From assembly GCF_019931675.1 (NCBI RefSeq), contig NZ_CP082922.1, positions 3,735,001-3,799,000 on the forward strand: a stretch of DNA of 64,000 nt. Reading direction: 5' to 3'. Positions 53,694 through 60,873 of the stretch are shown piece after piece. The stretch's first letter is position 1, and each line of letters starts with the position of its first letter. This stretch comes from Nocardioides rotundus (lineage in GTDB: Bacteria > Actinomycetota > Actinomycetes > Propionibacteriales > Nocardioidaceae). Under the pieces are notes generated by a model. That model was given only the letters and a program-made list of their open reading frames with translations, was not told where the DNA came from and made no database searches. The position numbers were made by a program, and so were the translations under genes.

Positions 53694-54661
53694 TCAGCGG
53701 GGACGGGTCAGCCGCCGGGCCGTCCAGCCGACGAGGCCGAAGGCCACCAGCACCAACAGAGCGACCACCAGGCGGGCACCGTCGAGGTTGCCACGCAGCC
53801 GGTCGTCGGCCACGCTCATCACCACCGCCACCAGCACCGGGAAGACGATCAGGAGCCCGAGGATCCACAGCACGGCTTGCCAGGGACCGCGCATGCGACT
53901 CCCCCGACCCGGGGACGCCGCCGAGCCGCCCGGGTCGGTCGGGTCGGTCGGCGGGGCCGGCTCCACGACCAGGGTCTGGTCCGCCCAGCGCCTGAGCTCC
54001 CCGGCCAGATCGAGCCCCTCGACGATCCGGTCGGCCTCGGGCACGCCCAGGGCGCGCCCACCGAACAGGGTCAGCTCGTCGCCGAGGACCTCCAGGGAGT
54101 ACCCTCGGTGAATCGCTCGAGCCGGTCGTGCAGACCCGGGGGGAGTTCCGTGGGCGGACCCGCTGCGGGGCCGGCCAGCCGGACCCGGAGGAACAGCTGC
54201 GGTCCGACCTGATGCCACCGTGACCGTGGAGTGGTCGAGGGCACTCGGTCGCCCACCTCGAGGAAGGCGGGCTCGGCGGTTCGGACGCTCTGCACCACCA
54301 GCGCCGACTCGGAGGCGAACGCCCGACCGGCGTAGTCCGGGACGAGGCGACCCCGGGTCAGGGTCAGCCCGTTGGCGGCGGCGAACGACGCGAAGGCGTC
54401 CGCCTTCCCGGCCTTCCGCCACAGGTCGACGACGACGCACACGCCACCGACGAACACCATCGCCAGCACCACCCAGCCGCCCCGGTCCTCGACGTTGCCG
54501 GTGAGCAGCAGGCCGACGGCCACGACGAGCGGGACCGCCACGAGCAGGAGCCCGAGCACCGCGCCCATCACCCACAGGTTGTTGGCGCCCAGAGCCTGCA
54601 GCCGCAGGCGCGCACCGGGGCGCCCCTCGAGCGGCCTGAGATCGAGCGTCCGGTCGGTCAC
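53694..54661 (-). pseudogene. Two-part membrane protein gene interrupted by a frameshift
   Basis: The first frame (54661 down) encodes a protein with two membrane helices (WVMGAVLGLLLVAVPLVVAV and WVVLAMVFVGGVCVVVDLW) and a soluble domain ending LHDRLERFTEG. It then runs out of frame to a stop at 54071. The second frame continues in register as YSLEVLGDELTLFGG and ends with two further helices at 53694. Adding one G to the run at 54102-54104 would fuse both into one protein of about 320 residues. No family is recognised. Either real decay or an assembly indel. Confidence 0.7.
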
Positions 54662-54673
54662 GCGGGCAGTGTC

Positions 54674-55387
54674 TCAGGCGGGCAGCACCACGCAGAGCTC
54701 GTTGCCGTCGGGGTCGGCCATCGGCACCCGCCCGGAGGCCGCCGAGCCCAAGCGCGAGGCACCGAGCGCGACCAGTCGGTCGACGTCGTCCGCGCCGGTG
54801 GCGTACAGGTCCAGGTGCATCCGGTTGCGCCCCCACTTCGGCGCAACCGGAGGCCCGCCCCAGGTGACCTTGGTGCCGCCGCGCGGCGACTGGATCGCGG
54901 TCTCCTCGTCCTGGTCCCACACCAGCGGCCAGCCGAGCGCCTCGGCCCAGAAGTAGCCGACCGCCTGCGTGCCGTCGGAGGAGAGCGCGCCGATCGTGCC
55001 GGTGTCGGAGAGGAAGCCGTTGCCCGGCGGGATCACACAGAACTCGTTGCCCTCGGGGTCGGCCAGCACGGCGTGGCCCTCCTCCGGGCGCTGACCGACG
55101 TCGATGTGGGCGCCGCCGAGCTCAAGAGCCCGGGCGATCCGGGCGTCCATCTCCTGCTCCGAGGCGCTCGTGAGGTCGAAGTGCGCCTGGTTCGGCCCTC
55201 GCTTCTCCTCCAGCGTGGGGAGGAACCGGATCTGGAGCTCGGTGTCGTCCTCGGGGACGAGGGCGATCCCGTCGTGACCGTCGTCGACGACCTTGCGGCC
55301 AAGGACACCGCCCCAGAAGCGCGCGAGCCCGACCGGGTCATGGGCGGCGAAGCACAGGGTGACCTGATGGATGCTCACCTGAGCCAT
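54674..55387 (-). CDS. Tandem VOC (glyoxalase-like) domain protein
   Basis: 237 residues from ATG 55387 (55390 is also possible). Two glyoxalase-like domains: the first with IHQVTLCFAAHDPVGLARFW and ADPEGNEFCVI, the second with YFWAEALGWPLVWDQDEE and ADPDGNELCVVLP. The duplicated D-P-(E/D)-G-N-E-(F/L)-C-V motif is typical of this actinobacterial family. The role is unknown; it may be a bleomycin-resistance-like binding protein or an enzyme. A stand-alone gene, divergent from the methyltransferase. Confidence 0.85.
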   Translation of the reverse strand: MAQVSIHQVTLCFAAHDPVGLARFWGGVLGRKVVDDGHDGIALVPEDDTELQIRFLPTLEEKRGPNQAHFDLTSASEQEMDARIARALELGGAHIDVGQRPEEGHAVLADPEGNEFCVIPPGNGFLSDTGTIGALSSDGTQAVGYFWAEALGWPLVWDQDEETAIQSPRGGTKVTWGGPPVAPKWGRNRMHLDLYATGADDVDRLVALGASRLGSAASGRVPMADPDGNELCVVLPA

Positions 55388-55513
55388 CATGCTCGCCCGC
55401 GCACCGTCCGGCCACCGCGTTTCCGTCCAGTGGGGTCCAGCCCTCACCGGAGCGTCGGCCTAGGCACGTGCTGGTCACCTGCCGTTCGCTCACGCGGGCC
55501 TACCCCCGGCGGC

Positions 55514-55608
55514 GCGTGCACGAACCACGGAGCAAGTCGGCCGATCAGTCGACGCCTCACGCTCAGCAGAGGGCGGTCACGGCCGGATACTGGGTGGTTC
55601 GTGCACGC
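55514..55608. repeat. 15-bp inverted repeat pair with 65-bp spacer
   Basis: GCGTGCACGAACCAC at 55514-55528 and its exact reverse complement GTGGTTCGTGCACGC at 55594-55608. It lies in the gap (55391-55667) between the VOC and methyltransferase genes. It could be a small non-autonomous element, a transcriptional signal or one member of a dispersed family. The gap holds no gene. Confidence 0.7.
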
Positions 55609-55667
55609 TCTGGGCGGTCACTCGTCGGTGGCTTGCCCGATTGCCGGACTGCACCGAGCATGGGTGC

Positions 55668-56330
55668 GTGAGTGCGGACCGAGACACCCCGGCGTTCGAC
55701 AGGGACTACTGGGAGGAGCAGTGGATCACCGGCGCGGGCGGCGCGATGGCGACCGCCCCGCCCAACCCGCACCTGGTCGCCGAGGTGGCGGCCCTCGACC
55801 CGGGTACGGCGCTGGAGGCCGGCGCCGGCGCGGGCGCGGAGGCGATCTGGCTGGCCGGCCGCGGCTGGCGGGTCACCGCCGCGGACATCTCCGCGGAGGC
55901 GCTCGGCCGCGCCCGCGACCGAGCCCGGTCAGCCGGCGGCGAGGACCGGATCACGTGGGTCGAGGCGGATCTGTCGGCCTGGGAGCCGGAGGAGAGGTTC
56001 GACCTGGTGACCACCCACTACGCGCATCCCTCGATCCCGCAGCTGGCGTTCTATGCCCGGCTGGCCGGCTGGGTCGCTCCGGGCGGGTCGCTGCTCGTGG
56101 TCGGACACCGGCAGGCTCCCGACGATGTCGTGGGCCACGGCCACGGTCACGGCGAGGGCGGTCGCCCGGCGCCGGAGGCCTCGGTCACCGCCGCGTCCGT
56201 GGCCGCGCTCGTGGGCTCTCCGGACTGGACGGTCGTGACCGCCGCGGAGTCCGAGCGGGTCGTCGAGACCGAGGCCGGCGAGGTGAGGCTGGCCGACGTC
56301 GTGGTGCGCGCCGTACGCCGTCCCCACTGA
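55668..56330 (+). CDS. Class I SAM-dependent methyltransferase
   Basis: 220 residues from GTG 55668 (an in-frame TTG at 55641 is possible). The SAM-binding motif I is TALEAGAGAGAEAIWLA, followed by WRVTAADIS and WVEADLSAWEPEERFDLVT. The pattern resembles thiopurine/tellurite-type small methyltransferases. A His/Gly-rich loop (GHGHGHGEGG) sits in the C-terminal third. The substrate is unknown. The last 184 bp overlap, on the opposite strand, the 3' end of the PAP2 gene. Confidence 0.85.
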   Translation: MSADRDTPAFDRDYWEEQWITGAGGAMATAPPNPHLVAEVAALDPGTALEAGAGAGAEAIWLAGRGWRVTAADISAEALGRARDRARSAGGEDRITWVEADLSAWEPEERFDLVTTHYAHPSIPQLAFYARLAGWVAPGGSLLVVGHRQAPDDVVGHGHGHGEGGRPAPEASVTAASVAALVGSPDWTVVTAAESERVVETEAGEVRLADVVVRAVRRPH

Positions 56331-57196
56331 CGGCTCACCAGCCACAGCGAGGCCAGCACGATCGCGTCCCCGACGACGGCATCGAGCAGGTAGTGGTTGC
56401 CGGTGATCACGACACTGGCCAGCATCAGCAGCGGCAGCGCCGTACCGACGATCCGGGTCCAGCGGCGGCCGCCCTCGCGGACCAGAGCGATCCCGACGAG
56501 CAGGTCCCAGCCGACGTGGAAGCTCGGCATCGCGGCATAGGGGTTGGTGAACACTGGCGGCTGCAGGACCCGGTAGGCCTGCGACTGCGCCGTCACCGTG
56601 TCCACGAACCCGAGGTCCATCAGCCGCGGCGGCGCGACGGGATAGACGGCCACGATGAGCATGCCGACCAGGCCGGAGAGCAGCAGCGCGTTGCGATAGA
56701 CGACGTACGCCGCCGGTCGGCGCCGCGCGAGCCAGATCATCACCGCCGCGATCACCGGCCAGTGGCCGTAGATGTAGATGCCGTTGACCAGCCGGGTCAT
56801 CCCGTCGACGTCGAGGGCCGCAGCCTGGATGGCGCGCTCGACGTAGATGCCGAGGGACCGTTCGAGGTCGACGATGCCCATCGCGTTCTGGGTGGCCGCC
56901 GCGCGCTCACCCGCGGTGATGCTCCGGACGGCGAAGTAGACGCCCGCAGCGACCGCCAGGAGGAGCCCCTGCCGCAGCGCGAACGGCAGCCCCCTCCCCC
57001 TTCGCTGGTCGAGCCTGTCGAGACCACCCCGCCCTCGCTGGTCGAGCCTGTCGAGACCACCCCGCCCTCGCTGGTCGAGCCTGTCGAGACCACCCCGCCC
57101 TCGCTGGTCGAGCCTGTCGAGACCACCCCGCCCTCGCTGGTCGAGCCTGTCGAGACCATCGGCAGGAGGCAACGGCGGCGGGGCGATCAGCGTCAT
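56147..57196 (-). CDS. PAP2 / AUR1-like membrane phosphatase with repeat-expanded N-terminus
   Basis: 349 residues. After MTLIAPPPLPPAD come five tandem copies of GLDRLDQRGRG (33-bp DNA repeat at 57005-57158). About six helices follow with the PAP2_3-type active site: PSFHVGWDLLVG and GNHYLLDAVVGD. Relatives are lipid phosphatases or inositol-phosphoryl transferases of the membrane. The C-terminal 60 residues (Thr/Ser/Ala-rich) are encoded antisense to the methyltransferase gene, a 184-bp overlap. The repeat lies before the first helix, so it probably does not destroy function. Confidence 0.82.
   Translation of the reverse strand: MTLIAPPPLPPADGLDRLDQRGRGGLDRLDQRGRGGLDRLDQRGRGGLDRLDQRGRGGLDRLDQRRGRGLPFALRQGLLLAVAAGVYFAVRSITAGERAAATQNAMGIVDLERSLGIYVERAIQAAALDVDGMTRLVNGIYIYGHWPVIAAVMIWLARRRPAAYVVYRNALLLSGLVGMLIVAVYPVAPPRLMDLGFVDTVTAQSQAYRVLQPPVFTNPYAAMPSFHVGWDLLVGIALVREGGRRWTRIVGTALPLLMLASVVITGNHYLLDAVVGDAIVLASLWLVSRQWGRRTARTTTSASLTSPASVSTTRSDSAAVTTVQSGEPTSAATDAAVTEASGAGRPPSP
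57005..57158. repeat. 33-bp tandem repeat within the PAP2 gene, five units
   Basis: Units start at 57005, 57038, 57071, 57104 and 57137 with the core CTGGTCGAGCCTGTCGAGAC. The first four are identical over 33 bp; the last is truncated. The length is a multiple of three, so the reading frame is kept. The core shares GCCTGTCGAG with the hairpin repeat at 34333. Confidence 0.92.
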
Positions 57197-57300
57197 GCCT
57201 CAAGCCGACCAGTCAGACCACCCTCAGGGCATCGGGGAGCGACACCCAGCGGACCCGGACTCGCAGCTCAGGGAAGGCTCCGGATCGCCCCCGAGTCGGA

Positions 57301-57723
57301 TCAGGGCGTGGGTACGACGACCCGCACGCCGAAGCGCGCCAGGCCACGGTCGAAGGACGCGACCGCCCCGCCATGCTCGAGGGCCAGAGCGGCGAGGTGC
57401 GCGTCCGCGGTGAGATTCCCCGCGGTCCCCGTGGTCTCGAGCAGGCCGGCGAGGATGTCCAGGTGCCGGCGCGTCGGTTCCGGGACGGTGACACGTGGAT
57501 GGGCCAGCCAGGAGCGCACGGCTCCCAGCGCCTCCTCCACGGGTAGCGGCCTCGAGAACACCCGTGGATTGGTGGTGATGCGGACGACCCCAGAGCCGAC
57601 TGTCACGGGATCCCGACGATCTCCGACCCCGCGAGAGTCGGTGAGCCAGGCGCGCGCCGCGCCGTGCTGGGCCGACCGCTCGTGCACCGCATAGATCAGC
57701 ACGTTGGTGTCGAGGACGAGCAT
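57301..57723 (-). CDS. vapC: VapC-type PIN-domain toxin
   Basis: 140 residues. PIN acidic residues are visible in MLVLDTNVLIYAV (Asp5), then in TADAHLAALAL and SFDRGLARF. The family cleaves RNA, often tRNA or rRNA, in a magnesium-dependent way. It starts at ATG 57723, overlapping the antitoxin stop by one base (TGATG), and so is translated with it. A complete, intact toxin of normal length. The 104 bp after it are non-coding. Confidence 0.9.
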   Translation of the reverse strand: MLVLDTNVLIYAVHERSAQHGAARAWLTDSRGVGDRRDPVTVGSGVVRITTNPRVFSRPLPVEEALGAVRSWLAHPRVTVPEPTRRHLDILAGLLETTGTAGNLTADAHLAALALEHGGAVASFDRGLARFGVRVVVPTP

Positions 57724-57977
57724 CAGCGACCCTCGTTGAGCTTGCGCACGAGCTCCTCGTCCTCCAGTGCCGCCGCGAGCGCCGTCGCATGGTCCAACTC
57801 ATAGGAGGTCTGGCCCAGGTCGGCCGAGGGGAACACGACGTCGACCTGTGCTGTCTCGGCACCCAGACCACGACGTATCGCCTCGTTGACTGCCCGCTTG
57901 AAGGGCACATCGCGCGTGCGCATGTCGCGCTCGAGCAAGGCGGCGACATCCGGGTCCAGCGTGATCGTGGTCCGCAT
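57723..57977 (-). CDS. vapB: VapB-type ribbon-helix-helix antitoxin
   Basis: 84 residues from ATG 57977. A ribbon-helix-helix N-terminus (MRTTITLDPDVAALLERDMR) and RAVNEAIRRGL identify the VapB type. The C-terminus (LAAALEDEELVRKLNEG) would wrap the toxin. It likely represses its own promoter: repeats of GCATCA/TGATGC, including the perfect palindrome GTGATGCATCAC, lie just upstream. Confidence 0.88.
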   Translation of the reverse strand: MRTTITLDPDVAALLERDMRTRDVPFKRAVNEAIRRGLGAETAQVDVVFPSADLGQTSYELDHATALAAALEDEELVRKLNEGR

Positions 57978-58021
57978 CAGTGCATCATGGCATCGAGTGT
58001 GATGATGCTGTGATGCATCAC
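57978..58021. promoter_or_regulatory. VapBC autoregulatory operator region
   Basis: GTGATGCATCAC (58010-58021) is a perfect 12-bp palindrome. GCATCAT (57982-57988) and GATGATGC (58001-58008) form a second, spaced pair. It lies directly upstream of the antitoxin start. Confidence 0.6.
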
Positions 58022-58057
58022 GGACTGGCTGACATCCCCCCTCCTGGGAGGGAAGGG

Positions 58058-58606
58058 TCAGTCGACCTTGGTCAGCAGCTCCTTCAGGCCCCGCTCCAGG
58101 TCCTCGCCGAACCGGGAGACGACCGCCTCGGCGTCGACCAGCAGGCCGTCCTCGCCGTAGTCGTCGCCGCCGAGAGTGATCGCGACGTTGTCCTCGACCG
58201 CATCCGCGCGGGTGACGAGGAAGACGTTCTTCAGCGCGTCGGCGGCCATCTGTCCGCCGCGGCCGCCGTAGCTCACGACCAGCGTGGGCAGGTCGTTCCA
58301 CTCGGTATAGACGGTGTCGATCGCGTTCTTCAACGGGGCCGGGATCCCGCCGTTGTACTGCGGGGTCAGGAGGACGACGCCGTCCAGCGCGTCGACCTTC
58401 TCCGCCCAGGCCTTGGTGTGGTCGTGCTGGTAGTCCCCCAGCGCGGGCATCCTCGGCTCGTTCATGAACGGCAGGTCGATCTCCCGCAGGTCGAGGACCT
58501 CGGGCTCGGCGCCGTCCGCAGCGATGCGCTCCGCGATCGCGTCCGCCAGCTGCGGGCCGATCCGGACCGGGCGGGTGCTGCCGATGATGACTCCGATGGT
58601 GCTCAT
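58058..58606 (-). CDS. NAD(P)H-dependent FMN reductase
   Basis: 182 residues with a flavodoxin-like fold: the phosphate loop GVIIGSTRPVRIGPQLAD near the N-terminus, then LTPQYNGGIPAPLKNAIDTVY and VSYGGRGGQMAADAL. It reduces free FMN or quinones with NAD(P)H. A symmetrical site, CTTCACTGAGTGAAG (58673-58687), lies 67 bp upstream of the ATG and may be the operator of a TetR-type regulator encoded elsewhere. Confidence 0.92.
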   Translation of the reverse strand: MSTIGVIIGSTRPVRIGPQLADAIAERIAADGAEPEVLDLREIDLPFMNEPRMPALGDYQHDHTKAWAEKVDALDGVVLLTPQYNGGIPAPLKNAIDTVYTEWNDLPTLVVSYGGRGGQMAADALKNVFLVTRADAVEDNVAITLGGDDYGEDGLLVDAEAVVSRFGEDLERGLKELLTKVD

Positions 58607-58672
58607 GGCTTCCTTCTTCTCAGGGCGGGTGGATGACTGCCCTGTCGAACGCCGGCCCGGATGCCGCTATTC

Positions 58673-58687
58673 CTTCACTGAGTGAAG
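58673..58687. promoter_or_regulatory. 15-bp palindromic operator candidate
   Basis: CTTCACTGAGTGAAG has 7-bp arms around a central G. It lies between the HNH gene stop and the FMN reductase start, in the promoter region of the latter. Confidence 0.5.
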
Positions 58688-58724
58688 CGATTGGATCGCC
58701 TGGCACGCCCGCGCTGCGGTCGGC

Positions 58725-60026
58725 CTATCTGCGTCGGTGGAACGTCACGGTGTTGTCGGCATGGATCACGGTCTGGTAGGCCGGATCGTGTGCTCGTCGG
58801 TGGTGGTGGGGGCAGTAGAGGCGGCAGTCGTGGATGTTGGTGTGGCCGTGGTCGCGGGCCCATTGTCGGTCGTGGTGGGCGTGGCAGCCTGAGGGTGGGA
58901 TGGTGCAGCCGCGGGCGGTGCAGCCGCGGTCGCGGATCCCGAGGGCGATCCTCTGGGCTTTGGAGTGGTAGCGGCGGGTCCGGCCGAGGTCGAGGACCTC
59001 GGACGGGCCGCCGAGGACGGCGGGGATGATGCCGGCTTCGCAGGCCAGTCGGCGGGCGGTGCCGGCGTCGATGCGGTCGCCGTTGTCCAGGGTCGCGACC
59101 CCGATACCGGTCAGGAGGGTGTCGAGGGTCATGGTGACCACGATCTGGGCGTTCACCCCGCCGGTGGCGGGCAGCCGGTCGACCGGGTAGCGCTCGATGA
59201 GCTCGCCGAAGGCTTGTCCGTGGCGTTCGGGCACGCTGCGCCAGTCCCCGGTGGCGGGGTCTTTGAGGTCGTTGTGGTCGTGGCGTTGCGGGTTGGCGAT
59301 GGCGTGGATGGCTTGGCGGAGCATGGCGCCTTGGTGGGCGGGGATCACAAAGGTGCCGTGGGTGCGGCCGTGGCCGTCGTCGTACATCGTCAGCGACGCG
59401 CCCTGGGCGGCGGCCGCTGCTTCTTTGGCGAGGACCTTCTGTTCGTGGGACTCCCCGACCTCCGGCGCCACGACGTCCAGAATCCCTTTCCCGAGGCGAC
59501 GCAGTCCGTCGGCGTCGAAATGGGCTGCGTCGGCGAGGAGCCGGTCCCGCGCCTGCTCCCGAACCTCGGTGTCGACGGTGTCGGGCAGGGTGTCGACCGC
59601 GCGGAGGATCAGCGCCGCCTGATCCGCCCGCACGGTCCCGGCGGCGAGCGCGGTCGCGACCGGCGCGTTCGCGTCGTAGCCCAACTCCCGTCCGAAGCGG
59701 ACCAGTCGCCGGGCCTCCCGCGCGGTGACCCGAGCAGTGTCGGCGTACCACGCCGCAGCGCTCCGGTGGCCCGTGTGGTGGTGCAGCGCGCGCCGGTCCG
59801 CGTCCGCGACCGTCCGGGCCAGCGCGTGGGTGAGCCGCCCGGTCGCGACGGTGAGCTGCTGCACCAGCCCCGCGACCTGATCGTCCGACAACCCCGTCAA
59901 CGACAGCTCGCCCAGCCCGTCCAACACCCCCTCAAGCCCGCTGCTCAGTGCCTCCAACCGCGCCGACGCACCGGCACCGGGGGCATGCCACTCCCCAGAC
60001 GGTGGATCGGGAACCAAAGAGACCAT
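58725..60026 (-). CDS. DUF222/HNH endonuclease-like protein (13E12 family)
   Basis: 433 residues. The N-terminal DUF222 domain (helical, about residues 20-330) is followed by an HNH nuclease domain with CTARGCTIPPSGCHAHHDRQW and LYCPHHHRRAHDP, containing the zinc cysteines and the catalytic His. Such proteins are multicopy in actinobacteria (13E12 repeat family of mycobacteria) and may be mobile-element related. The role is unknown. The gene is complete, with no terminal repeats visible. The 234-bp gap upstream (60027-60260) holds nothing but the promoter of the kinase-like gene. Confidence 0.92.
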   Translation of the reverse strand: MVSLVPDPPSGEWHAPGAGASARLEALSSGLEGVLDGLGELSLTGLSDDQVAGLVQQLTVATGRLTHALARTVADADRRALHHHTGHRSAAAWYADTARVTAREARRLVRFGRELGYDANAPVATALAAGTVRADQAALILRAVDTLPDTVDTEVREQARDRLLADAAHFDADGLRRLGKGILDVVAPEVGESHEQKVLAKEAAAAAQGASLTMYDDGHGRTHGTFVIPAHQGAMLRQAIHAIANPQRHDHNDLKDPATGDWRSVPERHGQAFGELIERYPVDRLPATGGVNAQIVVTMTLDTLLTGIGVATLDNGDRIDAGTARRLACEAGIIPAVLGGPSEVLDLGRTRRYHSKAQRIALGIRDRGCTARGCTIPPSGCHAHHDRQWARDHGHTNIHDCRLYCPHHHRRAHDPAYQTVIHADNTVTFHRRR

Positions 60027-60248
60027 CAGCAGAACCAGCAGGCTTTCCGCGCCGAGAGGTGTCGGCGCTCAGGGATAGACAAGAGGGACGCGACGTCGAA
60101 CCGGGTGTTGACGTAGCCGGGTGAAGTGGAATCGATCATACGCGCGATTGTGTTCCGGATCACTACGTCGATGGTCTACATCAAGAGACGGCAAACCATC
60201 CCAAAGACGCCGATCCAGCCTCTTCGGACCTTCCCTAAGACGCCCCCG

Positions 60249-60254
60249 TAGCCT
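60249..60254 (+). promoter_or_regulatory. -10 box of a leaderless promoter for the kinase-like gene
   Basis: TAGCCT is followed by 6 nt and ATG 60261. That ATG is out of frame with the kinase body by one base, which points to a frameshift early in the gene. Confidence 0.55.
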
Positions 60255-60260
60255 TCGACC

Positions 60261-60825
60261 ATGACCGAACCGGCGCGTGATCCTCCTGAACGGACCCTCA
60301 AGCTCCGGGAAGTCGAGCCTGGGCACAGCGATGCTGCCTCTGCTTGAGGACCCCTGGTTTCTCGTTCCCTTCGACGTCGTCAACGGGCTCCGATGGCCAG
60401 CTCCTCGTCGTCCACTGAACGACAAGGACCTTGAGGTAGTTCTACGCCGCACGCGTGCCGGATACCACCGCGTCGTTGCCGGCCTGGCCGCGGAGGGCAA
60501 CAACGTGATCATGGACTATCCGCTCAGCGAACCCTGGAGGCTGGCGCACCTCCTTGAGGTGCTCGCCGGGTACGAGGTCACCTTGGTGCACGTCACCGTG
60601 TCGCCTGCCGCACTTGACGCACGGGAACAACAACGAGGCGACCGACCGCGCGGACTAGCGCGATCGCAGCGCACATTCACCCACCAAGATGCCGACCTTG
60701 AGGTCGACACCACCGAGAAGTCGCCGGCAGAGTGTGCGGGGTACATCGTCGATCGCCTGGACTCCCTCGATCATCCCCGAGCATTCGACCGCCTCCGACA
60801 GTCCTTGGCCGCGGAGGTCAGCCGT
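60261..60825 (+). pseudogene. Chloramphenicol phosphotransferase-like kinase, decaying
   Basis: From GTG 60277 the frame encodes a P-loop protein: ILLNGPSSSGKSSLGTAML (Walker A), VPFDVV, and NNVIMDYPLS, then LEVDTTEKSPAECAGYIVDRL near the expected C-terminus, as in the CPT-like family. Two faults are visible. The promoter-supported ATG 60261 is one base out of register (extra C at about 60276). At the 3' end no stop is met: a 21-bp-family repeat (60828-60859) follows, and the frame stays open to 62442, antisense through the aldehyde dehydrogenase gene. The kinase body is 183 codons. If translated, it would carry a long nonsense tail. Confidence 0.65.
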
Positions 60826-60827
60826 AA

Positions 60828-60859
60828 CGCCGACTCGGCGTCAACAAGCGCCGACCCGG
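60828..60859. repeat. 21-bp repeat family, cluster C (two units)
   Basis: One partial unit (CGCCGACTCGG, 60828-60838) and one full unit (GTCAACAAGCGCCGACCCGG, 60840-60859) of the family seen at 5518-5632 and 5824-5886. It lies at the 3' end of the kinase-like gene, 14 bp before the stop of the convergent aldehyde dehydrogenase. Confidence 0.85.
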
Positions 60860-60873
60860 CGGGGTGGCGCGGC

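Noticed and set aside
57005..57158. Possible CRISPR or minisatellite outside genes
   Set aside because: No spacers, and the repeat is in frame inside the PAP2 coding region.
54815..57694. 959-residue forward open frame
   Set aside because: It runs antisense to or out of frame with five recognisable genes and shows no family motif.
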